From positions 1 through 22,657 of the forward strand of contig CAJOMW010000002.1 in the NCBI GenBank assembly GCA_905235695.1: DNA of 22,657 bases. The letters run 5' to 3'. The notes beneath the pieces were generated by a model. That model worked only from the letters and a program-made list of their open reading frames with translations. It did not search any database and had not been told where the DNA came from. The DNA is from an uncultured Clostridia bacterium. GTDB taxonomy: Bacteria; Bacillota; Clostridia; Oscillospirales; CAG-382. The position numbers and the translations under genes were made by a program. Positions 6,351 to 14,000 of this stretch are shown here, piece by piece. The number at the start of each line of letters is the position of its first letter. Position 1 is the stretch's first letter.

Positions 6351-7937
6351 ATGCTGTTTACGTCGTATAGCTTCATAGCCTTTCTCGCGGTTGTAATACT
6401 GCTGTATTACGTCTTTCCGAAAAAGGCGAGGTGGACTCTTCTGCTTGTTGCGAGCTGCGCCTTTTACGCTTTTGCGGATTACAGGTACCTGTTTTTTATA
6501 GCAGTGACGGCGCTGTCAGCATATTTTGCCGCATTGAGGCTCGAGCGGCTGAACAACACCCAAAAGGAGTATATCGGCAAAAATAAAGATATCCTCTCGT
6601 CAGAGGAGAAGAAGAGATATAAGGAAGAGATAAAAAAGAAAAAGTGGAGACTGCTTCTTCTCTGCCTTTTCCTCAATCTCGGCATACTTTCGGTTACGAA
6701 GTATACGAATTTTGTCATTGCGAACATAAATCACTTTCTGAGCGACGCATCAAAGCTCAGCCCGGTGGATCTCATAATACCCATGGGAATTTCCTTCTAC
6801 ACGTTCCAGACGCTCAGCTACGTTATCGACGTGTACCGTGCAAAGACTTCCGCCCAGCATAATTTCTTCAGGCTGTTTCTGTTTGTGTCCTTCTTCCCTC
6901 AGCTCGTGCAGGGACCTATAAGCAGATACGGAGACCTTTCCGAGACGCTGTACGAGGGGCACTCTTTTTCCGCCCACAGCTTTTCCATGGGACTCATGCG
7001 TGTGCTGTGGGGGTACTTTAAGAAGGTCGTCATAGCGGACAGGATAATTACCGGCGTCACTTCGCTTATCGGCTCTCCCGAACAATATAAGGGCGTATAT
7101 GTGTTTATTGCGACGATGTTCTATGCGTTTGAGCTTTACTGCGACTTTACGGGCGGAATAGATATAACGATAGGCATTGCCGAAATGATGGGCATAAAGG
7201 TCGCCGAGAACTTTAACCTCCCATATTTTTCAAAGAACATAAAGGAATACTGGAACCGTTGGCATATAACCATGGGCACTTGGTTCACGGACTACATATT
7301 CTATCCGATATCCGTGTGCGGCCCGATGCTGAAACTTTCAAAGTGGTCGAGACAGCACCTCGGTCAGAATATCGGAAAGAGGGTAACGGTCTACCTTTCG
7401 AGCCTTGCCGTATGGCTTGCGACGGGTATCTGGCACGGCGCGGCATGGAACTTTATAGTTTGGGGACTCATGAACTACGTCGTAATAATGGCGTCTCAGG
7501 AGATGGAGCCGCTCTATGCGAGATTTCACAAGAGGTTCAACGTCAGCGGCAAGCCTCTTTACGAGGTCTTTCAGATAATAAGAACGGTACTTCTCATGAG
7601 CTTTATAAGAATGTTTGACTGCTACCGGGATGTTCCGCTGACCTTCCGCATGGTCGGAACGGTCTTTACCACATTCAATTTCTCTGCATTTACCGACGGC
7701 TCTCTGCTTAAAATAGGGCTTACGGGAGCCGACTATATCGTTCTTCTCGCCGGATTTGTAATCGTGCTTTCGGTAAGTCTTGTAAAGGTGAAGGTCGGGA
7801 ACGTAAGAGAATACGTCTACGAAAACAGCAATGTGCTCTTCTACGTTCTTGCGGCACTGCTGCTCATTATGACTGTAGTTTTCGGCGCATACGGAGTCGG
7901 CTACGACTCTGCGCAGTTTATATATAATCAGTTTTAG
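6351..7937 (+). CDS. MBOAT O-acyltransferase with a DltX-like C-terminal tail
   Basis: A 528-aa polytopic membrane protein of the MBOAT family (AlgI/PatA/DltB type), predicted to move an acyl or aminoacyl group from the carrier protein across the membrane. Conserved blocks are MGISFYTFQTLSYVID (145-160), FPQLVQGPI (182-190), EYWNRWHIT with His305, and TGIWHGAAWNF with the invariant His362. A Lys/Glu-rich cytoplasmic loop lies at about 66-100. It is about 120 residues longer than typical DltB. The extra C-terminus is a final transmembrane helix (about 493-512) followed by GAYGVGYDSAQFIYNQF. This closely resembles the end of the DltX microprotein, whose FIYNEF tail carries the acyl-accepting tyrosine in the Dlt pathway; Tyr525 is the equivalent. 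Start: ATG 2 nt after the carrier stop, no strong ribosome site, so translational coupling is likely. Next gene starts 8 nt downstream. Confidence 0.92.
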   Translation: MLFTSYSFIAFLAVVILLYYVFPKKARWTLLLVASCAFYAFADYRYLFFIAVTALSAYFAALRLERLNNTQKEYIGKNKDILSSEEKKRYKEEIKKKKWRLLLLCLFLNLGILSVTKYTNFVIANINHFLSDASKLSPVDLIIPMGISFYTFQTLSYVIDVYRAKTSAQHNFFRLFLFVSFFPQLVQGPISRYGDLSETLYEGHSFSAHSFSMGLMRVLWGYFKKVVIADRIITGVTSLIGSPEQYKGVYVFIATMFYAFELYCDFTGGIDITIGIAEMMGIKVAENFNLPYFSKNIKEYWNRWHITMGTWFTDYIFYPISVCGPMLKLSKWSRQHLGQNIGKRVTVYLSSLAVWLATGIWHGAAWNFIVWGLMNYVVIMASQEMEPLYARFHKRFNVSGKPLYEVFQIIRTVLLMSFIRMFDCYRDVPLTFRMVGTVFTTFNFSAFTDGSLLKIGLTGADYIVLLAGFVIVLSVSLVKVKVGNVREYVYENSNVLFYVLAALLLIMTVVFGAYGVGYDSAQFIYNQF

Positions 7938-7945
7938 GAAGAGTC

Positions 7946-9025
7946 ATGAAAAGAGTAAAAAAGATAATTTTCGCATTTGTCATTGCCTGCTTTGTGATAT
8001 GCGCCTTTGCTTTTCTTCAGAGGCTGGTTATGCCTAAGTATCAGACGGGCATAGTCGAAGGCTCGATGATAGAGGAGTATTACGACGAGGAAGTACCTCA
8101 CGAAGTGGTGTTTATAGGCGACTGCGAGGTTTACGAGAACATTTCCACGGTAAGGCTGTACGAAAAATACGGCGTGTCGAGCTATATACGAGGCTCTGCC
8201 CAGCAGCTTGCATGGCAGTCATACTACCTGCTCGAAGATACGCTGAGATATGAGACGCCGAAGGTCGTGGTATTCAACGTCCTCTCGCTGAAATACGACA
8301 CCCCTCAGAGCGAGGCTTACAACCGCATGACGCTTGACGGGATGCGCTGGTCAAAGTCGAAAGCAAAAGCGGTGAACGCTTCCATGACGGAGGGCGAGCA
8401 CTTTGTGGAGTACGTCTTTCCGCTCCTGCGGTATCATTCGAGAATATTCGAGCTGACAGAGGACGACTTTGTGCACCTGTTCTCAAAGGACAAGGTCACA
8501 CACAGCGGCTACTATATGCGCGTCGACTCAAAGCCCGAGGGCGAGTTCCCCGAGCCTATGCCGCTGAGAGATTACACCCTCGGCGAGAACGCTATGAGCT
8601 ACCTCGACAGAATGACAGAGCTCTGCCGTGAAAACGGCATTGAGCTTGTACTCATGAAGGCGCCTACTAAATATCCGCACTGGTATGACGAGTGGGACAG
8701 GCAGATAGTCGAATATGCCGCCGATAACGGTCTGCAGTATCTCAACTTTATAGATATGAGGGACGAGGTCGGGCTTGACATGAGCGTTGACACCTATGAC
8801 GCAGGGCTTCATCTGAACCTTTCGGGAGCAGAAAAAATGGCGGATTTTTTCGGTTGTTGGCTTACGGAGTGCTTCGAGCTCACCGATTTCAGACAGGACG
8901 AGAGGGTGAGCGGCATCTGGAAAGAGAAGTCGGACTACTACTACGAAATGAAGCAGAAGCAGACAAGCGAGCTTGAGCAGTACGGCGAGCTTGTCAGCTT
9001 TGGAGCAAATGCGGTAAAAGACTGA
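7946..9025 (+). CDS. Membrane-anchored SGNH-like (DltD/AlgJ-position) protein with Cys at the nucleophile site
   Basis: A 359-aa protein with one N-terminal transmembrane helix (about 6-27) and an extracellular domain. VVFIGDCEVYENIS (block I, Cys60) occupies the place of the GDS/GSS nucleophile of SGNH hydrolases, and DAGLHLNLSG (Asp285, His289) matches the C-terminal DxxH motif. The Ser is therefore replaced by Cys, giving a possible thiol-based Cys-His-Asp site. The position after an MBOAT gene corresponds to DltD, PatB or AlgJ, which pass the acyl group to the final polymer. It is predicted to do that here; whether it is a transferase, esterase or non-catalytic scaffold is open. The last 50 residues are charged and probably extended. 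It starts 8 nt after the MBOAT stop. Confidence 0.82.
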   Translation: MKRVKKIIFAFVIACFVICAFAFLQRLVMPKYQTGIVEGSMIEEYYDEEVPHEVVFIGDCEVYENISTVRLYEKYGVSSYIRGSAQQLAWQSYYLLEDTLRYETPKVVVFNVLSLKYDTPQSEAYNRMTLDGMRWSKSKAKAVNASMTEGEHFVEYVFPLLRYHSRIFELTEDDFVHLFSKDKVTHSGYYMRVDSKPEGEFPEPMPLRDYTLGENAMSYLDRMTELCRENGIELVLMKAPTKYPHWYDEWDRQIVEYAADNGLQYLNFIDMRDEVGLDMSVDTYDAGLHLNLSGAEKMADFFGCWLTECFELTDFRQDERVSGIWKEKSDYYYEMKQKQTSELEQYGELVSFGANAVKD

Positions 9026-9050
9026 AAAATACAGTGAAAGGAAATGAAAA

Positions 9051-9590
9051 ATGAAAAAGATAATAATATCCCTGCTTTTGGCGGCGCTTTTGACAGCGCT
9101 CTGCGCTTGTAACGACAGCGGCAAAGAGCAGTCGAGTGCGAATGATACCGACAAAGCAGAAATAATGGGCAGCGTCGTTGAGACGGAAGCCGAGGACACG
9201 TACACATTTGATATAGGCGGCGCTTCCGTATACGTAGGCGAGAACATGGCGGACGTTCTGCCGCTTACAGGCGAGCCGAAAAGCTATTTTGAGTCCGAGT
9301 CATGCGCATTTCAGGGGCTTGACAAGGTGTACACGTATTCCGGCTATACCATCCGCACATACCCGGACGGTCAAGACGATTACGTGCTCAGCATAGAGCT
9401 CAGAGATGACACCGTATCAACCCCCGAGGGCGTATATATCGGCGATGCGGAGAGCGATGTAATATCCGCCTACGGAAATCCCGACGAAAAAGGCGACGGC
9501 TCTGTCACGTATTACAAGGGCGGCACTGCGCTTACGTTCATTGTGGACGACGACGGGTGCGTCAGCGCTATAACCTATACCGAAAAATAA
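9051..9590 (+). CDS. Small lipoprotein with two BamE-like repeats, last gene of the Dlt-like operon
   Basis: A 179-aa lipoprotein. Residues 1-19 are a signal peptide, and Cys20 in LCAC fits a lipobox. A Ser/Asp/Glu-rich linker follows. The rest contains two related units: VYVGENMADVLPLTGEP... ending in YVLSIELRDD, and VYIGDAESDVISAYGNPDE... ending in CVSAITYTEK. Each has a G-x(5)-V-x(4)-G-x-P start and a beta-hairpin rich remainder, similar to BamE/stalk-type folds. No enzyme motif is seen. AAAGGAAATG lies just before the ATG, and it starts 25 nt after the SGNH-like gene and ends at the operon terminators. It may be an accessory or sensing lipoprotein; function unknown. Confidence 0.8.
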   Translation: MKKIIISLLLAALLTALCACNDSGKEQSSANDTDKAEIMGSVVETEAEDTYTFDIGGASVYVGENMADVLPLTGEPKSYFESESCAFQGLDKVYTYSGYTIRTYPDGQDDYVLSIELRDDTVSTPEGVYIGDAESDVISAYGNPDEKGDGSVTYYKGGTALTFIVDDDGCVSAITYTEK

Positions 9591-9594
9591 AGAA

Positions 9595-9650
9595 GCGGCG
9601 CAATGCGCCGCAAAAGGCCGCCGAAAGAGCTCGGCAGCCTTTGTTTTTTA
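9595..9650 (+). terminator. Hairpin plus intrinsic terminator ending the Dlt-like operon
   Basis: A GC-rich 8-bp palindrome (9595-9611, GCGGCGCA/TGCGCCGC) is followed by a second stem of 12 bp with one mismatch (9613-9624 with 9631-9642) and a T-rich run to 9649. The A-run on the left side makes it potentially bidirectional, serving the D-lactate dehydrogenase gene as well. Confidence 0.8.
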
Positions 9651-9657
9651 TTCACAG

Positions 9658-9681
9658 GGCGGCAGTTGTGCCGCCTTTTTT
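9658..9681 (+). terminator. Second intrinsic terminator
   Basis: GGCGGCA (9658-9664), loop GTTG, TGCCGCC (9669-9675), then six T residues (9676-9681). It backs up the previous terminator in the same orientation. Confidence 0.8.
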
Positions 9682-9723
9682 AGTAGTTTTGCTTTGAATT
9701 TTTCGGATATGACAGCCGCTCCG

Positions 9724-10710
9724 TTACTTTTTTGCCGCCTTGACTTCGTTTGTGAGCGGTTTTCCCTCGAAAAATTCGTCGAGGTTTTTTAATGTGACGT
9801 CGGCGATGTTTTCAAGCGCTTCCTCGGTGAGGAATCCCTGGTGAGAGGTTATGAGCACGTTCGGGCGCGAGACGAGGAGCGCAAGGGTGTCGTCGGTTAT
9901 AATCTTGTCGGACATATCCTCGTAGAAGAAGTCCGCCTCCTCCTCGTATACGTCGAGCGCCGCGCCTCGTATATTGCCGTGGTTGAGCGCATACAGAAGT
10001 GCCTCGCTGTCTATGAGTGCACCTCTTGAGGTGTTTATGATTATTGCACCTTTTTTTATCTTTGCAAACGCATCTGTGCCGATTATATGGTACGTATCGC
10101 TCGTGAGCGGGCAGTGGAGCGAGATTACGTCGCTGTTTGAAAGAAGATAATCGAGGTCGGTGTACTCTGCGTCTATGCTGTTATCGGGATAGGGATCGTA
10201 TGCGAGTACCTTCATTCCGAGTCCGTTGCATATATTGATAAATATCCTTCCTATTTTTCCCGTGCCGATAACGCCGACGGTTTTGCCGTACAGGTCGACG
10301 CCGGTCAGACCTGCGATGTTGAAGTTGAAATCTCTTGTGCGTATATATGCTCGGTAGATCTTTCGGTTAAGCGCCATGAGGAGTGCGAGAGCGTGCTCTG
10401 CGACGGCGTGCGGAGAGTAGGCGGGAACTCGCACGACGGGGATTTTGCCGAGAGCGGCGTTGAGGTCGACGTTGCTGAAGCCTGCGCTCCTCAGCGCAAG
10501 TATCTTTACGCCTCTCTCATACATTCTGTTTATCGCCATCTCGTTTACATTCGAGTTTACGAAGGCGCAGACTGCGTCAAAGCCTTCGGTTATCTTTGCG
10601 GTGTGATGGTTCAGCTTTTCCTCAAAGTAGGTAATTTCGTAGTTTTTATTGAGCTTATCGAAGTAGGCTCTGTCGTATGGCTTTGTCTCAAAAAAAGCAA
10701 GCTTTTTCAT
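9724..10710 (-). CDS. ldhA: D-lactate dehydrogenase (LdhA-like D-2-hydroxyacid dehydrogenase)
   Basis: Reduces pyruvate to D-lactate with NADH, a fermentative redox sink. The 328-aa start at 10710 is fixed by a strong AAGGAGG (10727-10721) ten nt upstream; the longer in-frame ATG at 10776 would overlap the promoter. The sequence follows E. coli LdhA closely: YDRAYF near the N-terminus, VRVPAYSPHAVAEHALAL, the Rossmann loop GTGKIG (149-154), NTSRGALIDS and the C-terminal TSHQGFLTEEAL. The catalytic triad is Arg229, Glu258 and His290, with the same spacing as Arg235, Glu264 and His296 of characterised D-LDHs. It is monocistronic and convergent with the Dlt-like operon. The D-2-hydroxyacid dehydrogenase family is certain; D-lactate specificity is very likely. 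Confidence 0.92.
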   Translation of the reverse strand: MKKLAFFETKPYDRAYFDKLNKNYEITYFEEKLNHHTAKITEGFDAVCAFVNSNVNEMAINRMYERGVKILALRSAGFSNVDLNAALGKIPVVRVPAYSPHAVAEHALALLMALNRKIYRAYIRTRDFNFNIAGLTGVDLYGKTVGVIGTGKIGRIFINICNGLGMKVLAYDPYPDNSIDAEYTDLDYLLSNSDVISLHCPLTSDTYHIIGTDAFAKIKKGAIIINTSRGALIDSEALLYALNHGNIRGAALDVYEEEADFFYEDMSDKIITDDTLALLVSRPNVLITSHQGFLTEEALENIADVTLKNLDEFFEGKPLTNEVKAAKK

Positions 10711-10747
10711 CTTGAATATTCCTCCTTGCATACTTTTTTCTATTTCC

Positions 10748-10776
10748 ATTTTAACATATTTTTTGCTGTTTGGCAA
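10748..10776 (-). promoter_or_regulatory. Sigma-A-type promoter of the D-lactate dehydrogenase gene
   Basis: Minus strand TTGCCA (10776-10771), a 17-bp spacer and TAAAAT (10753-10748). The predicted start near 10741 gives a leader of about 30 nt containing the AAGGAGG site. Confidence 0.7.
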
Positions 10777-10823
10777 ATAATATTATCGTTTTTTGGGATT
10801 TTTTCGAGAGGTGGTTCGGCTTT

Positions 10824-10857
10824 CTTTTTCTGTTGCTCCGGTGAGCAACGTAAAAAG
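10824..10857. repeat. Imperfect 34-bp inverted repeat between ldhA and mfd promoters
   Basis: CTTTTT-(2)-GTTGCTC, loop CGGT, GAGCAAC-(2)-AAAAAG. No T-run follows on either strand, so it is not a standard terminator. It lies upstream of both divergent promoters. Role unknown. Confidence 0.5.
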
Positions 10858-10897
10858 AGCACCAAAAAACTATTTTTATAATATTTTCCCAAAGCTA

Positions 10898-10926
10898 TTG
10901 AATTTTTCCAAAGAAAAATGTATAAT
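10898..10926 (+). promoter_or_regulatory. Sigma-A-type promoter of mfd
   Basis: TTGAAT (10898-10903), 17-bp spacer, perfect TATAAT (10921-10926). The predicted start is near 10933, giving a leader of about 88 nt before the chosen mfd start. Confidence 0.75.
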
Positions 10927-10945
10927 AATACTGTAAACAGTATTA
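10926..10945. promoter_or_regulatory. Operator-like perfect palindrome on the mfd start site
   Basis: Two 9-bp arms, TAATACTGT and ACAGTATTA, with a 2-bp AA centre. It begins at the last base of the -10 box and is centred on the predicted transcription start, the usual place for a repressor site. The binding protein is not identified. Confidence 0.6.
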
Positions 10946-10964
10946 AACCATACGGGTAAAAAAG

Positions 10965-10988
10965 AGCCGTCTGCAGCACCAGACGGTT
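10965..10988. other. Hairpin in the mfd 5' leader
   Basis: CCGTCTG (10967-10973) pairs with CAGACGG (10980-10986), loop CAGCAC. On the plus strand no T-run follows, so it is a leader stem-loop. Read on the minus strand the stem is followed by CTCTTTTTT and looks like an intrinsic terminator, which could stop antisense transcription from mfd toward ldhA. Confidence 0.55.
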
Positions 10989-11020
10989 ATACCGCTTTAT
11001 GCATGTTCTGCGAGGTGCCG

Positions 11021-14000
11021 ATGATAGGAAAAAATCCTTCGGATATGCTTATCGACGTGATAAGACAAAACGGAGAGTACAAACTTTTATATAATACGCT
11101 TTATAAGTTCTCAGCAGGCGGAAAAAGATATTCTCAGGGACCTGCGCTCATCACGGGCATAGCAGATGGGGTGAGAAACGTCCTTGCCGCAGCTCTTTCG
11201 CTTGAAGAGGGACTTAAAGCAAAATCAGAGGAATGTTCAGCCATCCCTCTTATCGTCGTGCCGGACGAAAAGACCGCCTATTCAATGCAGACCAAGCTCT
11301 CGGCGTTCCTGGAAAACGTCCTCGTGTTCCCGGCAAGAGATTTTTCTTTTTACAACGTCAGCGCTTCCTCAAGGGAGTGGGAATACGAGCGGCTCAGAGT
11401 GCTCAGAGAGATTGCGTCATCGTCCGCCGGCGCTGTCATAGCAGTGCCCGAGGCGGCGCTTTCACTGCTTCCGCCTAAAGAGTATATAAAGGCGGGCAGT
11501 AAAATAAAAGTAGGGGACGAAATATCCGTCACCGAGCTGATTAAGACGCTCGACAGATACGGATATTCGAGGACGGATACCGTCGAAGGCGCGGGACAGT
11601 ACTCACAGAGAGGCGATATTCTCGATATCTTCGTGCCGGACGAACTGTTCCCCGTAAGACTTGAATTTTTCGGAGACGAAATAGATGCGGCAGGCTTCTT
11701 TGATACAATGACACAGAGAAGAACGGAAAACATTTCGGAGATCACCGTAACTCCCGTAAACGAAGTCATGCCGGACGCCGACAAAAAGCAGCTCATAGCC
11801 GAAAAGCTCGGCGCGCTAAGCAATGCGGCGGAAAAGAAAAAGGACAGCGAGCTTGTGGAATATCTGCAAAAAGAGATCGTCGACCTCGACGGCGGAAGGC
11901 TTTCGAGCATAGATAAGTTTTTGCCGGATATATACGACTCGTTCACAACCCTGCTCGACTACGCCGAAGGTCCTCTGTTTGTCTGCGACTATCCGAGAGT
12001 GCGCGACAGACTTAATTCCTTCAACTGGCAACTCGGACAGACGCTCATCGACGTCGCCTCACAGGGAAAGATCGCACTTTCCAAGGACAGCGCATGGTGC
12101 AAGAGCTACGACGATTTCAAGATAATGCTCACTAAGCGTCCGTGCGTTGTGACGGATACGTTCAGCAGTACGCCGGATTTTGAAATATCGGGGCTGTTTG
12201 AGTTTACGTCAAAGCAGACGTCGTCCGTCGAGTGCGGAATCGACATACTGCGTGAGGACCTCGACGGATATCTTCATCAGGGATATAAGACGGTGCTGTG
12301 CGTGAGGAGCGTGTCGCAGGCGTCGGAGCTTTGCGACCTACTGAAGGACAGGGGGATAAACGCCGTCGTTTCGGGAAATATTGAGCTAACCTCCATGTCG
12401 GATAAACACGTTTATATCGTGCCGAAATCCGAGATGTCGGACGAATTCAGCGGCTTTGAGCTTACAAGGGCAAAATTCGCCTTCCTTTGCGAAGACGCTT
12501 CTACTCAGCAGGCAGTATCCCGGGCGCGCCGTTCAAACGAAAGGGCAAAAAAGGCCGCAAAAAACAAGATAAAATCGTACCTTGAGCTGAAGGAAGGGGA
12601 CTATGTCGTCCACGAACAGCACGGAATAGGTATGTATCAGGGAATAAAGACTCTCACCGTCGCCGGCGTGACGAGGGATTACATTACTATAAAATACGCC
12701 GGGACCGACTCGCTTTACGTTCCGTGCGACCAGCTCGATAGGGTGTCAAAATACTCCGGCAAGGGAGAAAACATACCGCTCTCAAAGATGGGCGGCTCAG
12801 ACTGGGTCAAAAAAAAACAGAAGGCTAAGAAGGCCGCAAAGGACATGGCGAAAGAGCTGATAAGCCTCTACGCCGAGCGTTCGAGACGGCCGGGCTACGC
12901 CTTTTCGCCCGACTCCGAATGGCAGAGAGAGTTTGAAGACAACTTTGAATACGAGGAGACCGACGGACAGATAGAGGCGGTAAAAGAGATAAAGGCGGAT
13001 ATGGAAAAGCCCGTCCCGATGGACAGACTGCTTTGCGGAGACGTCGGCTTCGGAAAGACGGAGGTCGCACTGCGCGCCGCATTTAAGTGCGTGATGGACG
13101 GCAAGCAGGCGGCGGTGCTCGTTCCGACTACGATTCTCGCCTTCCAGCACTTCCGCACGTTTTCTTCGAGAATGCACGGCTTTCCGATAAGGATAGAGAT
13201 GCTGTCGAGATACGTCTCTCCAAAAAACGCAAAGGCAATACTTGAAAAGCTCGAAAAGGGCGAGATAGATATAGTTATAGGCACTCATAAGCTGCTCGGA
13301 AAGAACGTCAGGTTTCATGACCTCGGACTTCTCATAGTCGACGAAGAGCAGCGCTTCGGCGTGTCTCATAAGGAGCGCCTCAAGGAGCTTTCAAAGCAGG
13401 TGGACGTCCTCACGCTTACCGCAACGCCAATACCCCGCACCTTCAACATGGCGCTTGTGGGCATACGAGATATGTCTGTCCTCGAGGAGGCACCTATCGA
13501 CAGATACCCCGTGCAGACCTACGTTCTCGAATACGACACGGGCATTATCGGCGAGGCGATAAAGAAGGAGCTGAGGCGCGGCGGACAGGTGTTCTATATG
13601 CACAATAAGGTCGAGGACATAGAGAACGTCGCCGCGAGAATAAAGGCGATAGTCCCGGATGCGGTGATAGCCGTCGCACACGGACAGATGCCGCAGGAGG
13701 ATATAAGCGAAATATGGTACGAGATGACCGAGGGAAATATCGACGTTCTCGTATGCACGACGATAATAGAGACCGGCGTTGACGTTCCGAACGCAAACAC
13801 CCTCATAATCGAGGACGCCGACAAGCTCGGACTTGCGCAGCTCCACCAGATAAGGGGCAGGGTAGGGCGCTCAAACAGACGCGCGTACGCCTACTTTACG
13901 TGGCGGCCGGAGAATATGCTGAATGAAACGGCGAGCAAGCGCCTTGTTGCGATAAAGGAGTTTACCGAGTTCGGATCGGGCTTCAAGATAGCAATGCGTG

